Source: Oscillospiraceae bacterium
Lineage (GTDB): Bacteria; Bacillota_A; Clostridia; Oscillospirales; Ruminococcaceae
DNA: 6,505 nucleotides
Direction: 5' to 3'
Assembly (NCBI GenBank): GCA_017848205.1
Contig: JAGDDO010000467.1
Location: 1-6,505 of the forward strand
Shown here: piece after piece, positions 6,321 to 6,505 of the stretch
How positions within the stretch are numbered: the first letter of the stretch is position 1
How the letters are laid out: each line of letters begins with the position of its first letter
Position numbers and translations under genes: made by a program
Notes under the pieces: generated by a model
Database searches by the model: none
The model's input: the letters and a program-made list of their open reading frames with translations, nothing else
What the model was told of the DNA's origin: nothing

Positions 6321-6382
6321 AATTCTTTGGCGGGATCTGACTGGGGATCTGCTTTAAGTGGAACTAAAGGGAAGTATTTTTT
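6321..6382 (+). other. Short intergenic gap between ispA and the DUF212 gene
   Basis: This is the largest gap within the operon (62 bases). It contains an 8-base direct repeat GGGATCTG at 6332-6339 and 6344-6351, and a weak CTTTA/TAAAG stem (6352-6369) whose 3' arm overlaps the likely ribosome binding site AAAGGG (6366-6371). I see no terminator and no convincing promoter, so read-through from ispA is expected. Confidence 0.5.
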
Positions 6383-6505
6383 ATGTTTAACAATATTTTA
6401 GTGATCAGTGCGTCTTCATGGTTTGTGGCTCAGATACTGAAGACTCTGATCCATGCAGTAAAGAACAAAAAAATAGCATGTGAAAGAATGATAGGTGCAG
6501 GCGGA
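6383..6505 (+). CDS. Divergent PAP2 family membrane protein (DUF212/YuiD-like), 3'-truncated by the window
   Basis: Only the first 41 codons are visible, ending exactly at the window edge. The peptide MFNNILVISASSWFVAQILKTL begins with a hydrophobic membrane segment that has the Trp-x-x-Ala-Gln-x-x-Lys pattern typical of DUF212. A basic loop (HAVKNKKIACERM) and a closing I-G-A-G-G follow. In full-length members that Gly-Gly leads into a Met-Pro-Ser-Ser-His motif related to PAP2 phosphatases, which would lie just outside this window. Family members are small integral membrane proteins of uncharacterised activity, suspected to act on lipid or prenyl phosphates. AAAGGG at 6366-6371 is a fair binding site, 11 bases before the ATG. 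Its position after ispA fits a role near isoprenoid or lipid-carrier metabolism, by inference only. Confidence 0.75.
   Translation, partial: MFNNILVISASSWFVAQILKTLIHAVKNKKIACERMIGAGG

Noticed and set aside
6332..6369. Direct repeat GGGATCTG and CTTTA/TAAAG stem before the DUF212 gene as an operator or ribosome-binding-site switch
   Set aside because: The elements are too short to exceed chance, and they match no operator or riboswitch I recognise.
1..6505. CRISPR arrays, tRNA or rRNA genes, insertion sequences, phage or defence genes
   Set aside because: I saw no regularly spaced repeats, structured RNA signatures, transposase motifs or terminal inverted repeats on either strand.

Overview
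The window looks like a chromosomal segment from a low-to-mid GC Clostridia, most likely a Ruminococcus-like Oscillospiraceae. The reasons are the Firmicutes gene order (Asp23/YqhY family - nusB - xseA - xseB - ispA), consistent AGGAG-type ribosome binding sites, the clostridial TsaD-like paralog next to nusB, and a first gene whose layout resembles large substrate-binding lipoproteins of gut and rumen Clostridia. The species assignment is inference. Every gene reads on the + strand.

Region 1 (1-2097) is the 3' part of a large, very acidic protein whose start lies outside the window. It appears to have the tail of an N-terminal repeat or propeller-like domain, an acidic linker, and a family 1 extracellular solute-binding domain. 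A second acidic tract, with 21 consecutive Asp/Glu residues, interrupts the start of that domain. A Rho-independent terminator (2135-2182) ends this unit.

Region 2 (2183-2353) is intergenic. It holds a strong sigma-A type promoter with an extended -10 element (2224-2252) and a leader of about 95 nt.

Region 3 (2354-6505) is one compact operon: an Asp23/Gls24 protein (YqhY type), NusB, a TsaD/Kae1-like ASKHA protein, both exonuclease VII subunits (xseA from a TTG codon, then xseB), the prenyl diphosphate synthase IspA, and the first 41 codons of a divergent PAP2 (DUF212/YuiD) membrane protein cut by the window end. Gaps and overlaps between genes are 17 bp or less, except for 62 bp before the last gene. 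No internal terminator is visible. As I recall Bacillus subtilis, the order there is accB-accC-yqhY-nusB-folD-xseA-xseB-ispA-dxs. Here the folD slot is taken by the TsaD-like gene, and a DUF212 gene follows ispA.

The operon combines transcription antitermination for rRNA synthesis (NusB), DNA repair (exonuclease VII), and isoprenoid chain synthesis with a possible lipid-phosphate enzyme. Most of it is conserved housekeeping, and I see no clearly new multi-gene system. The points most worth a second look are the acidic tract inside the solute-binding domain, the TsaD paralog that keeps its metal site but has lost N-terminal acidic residues, and an Ala in the chain-length position of IspA.
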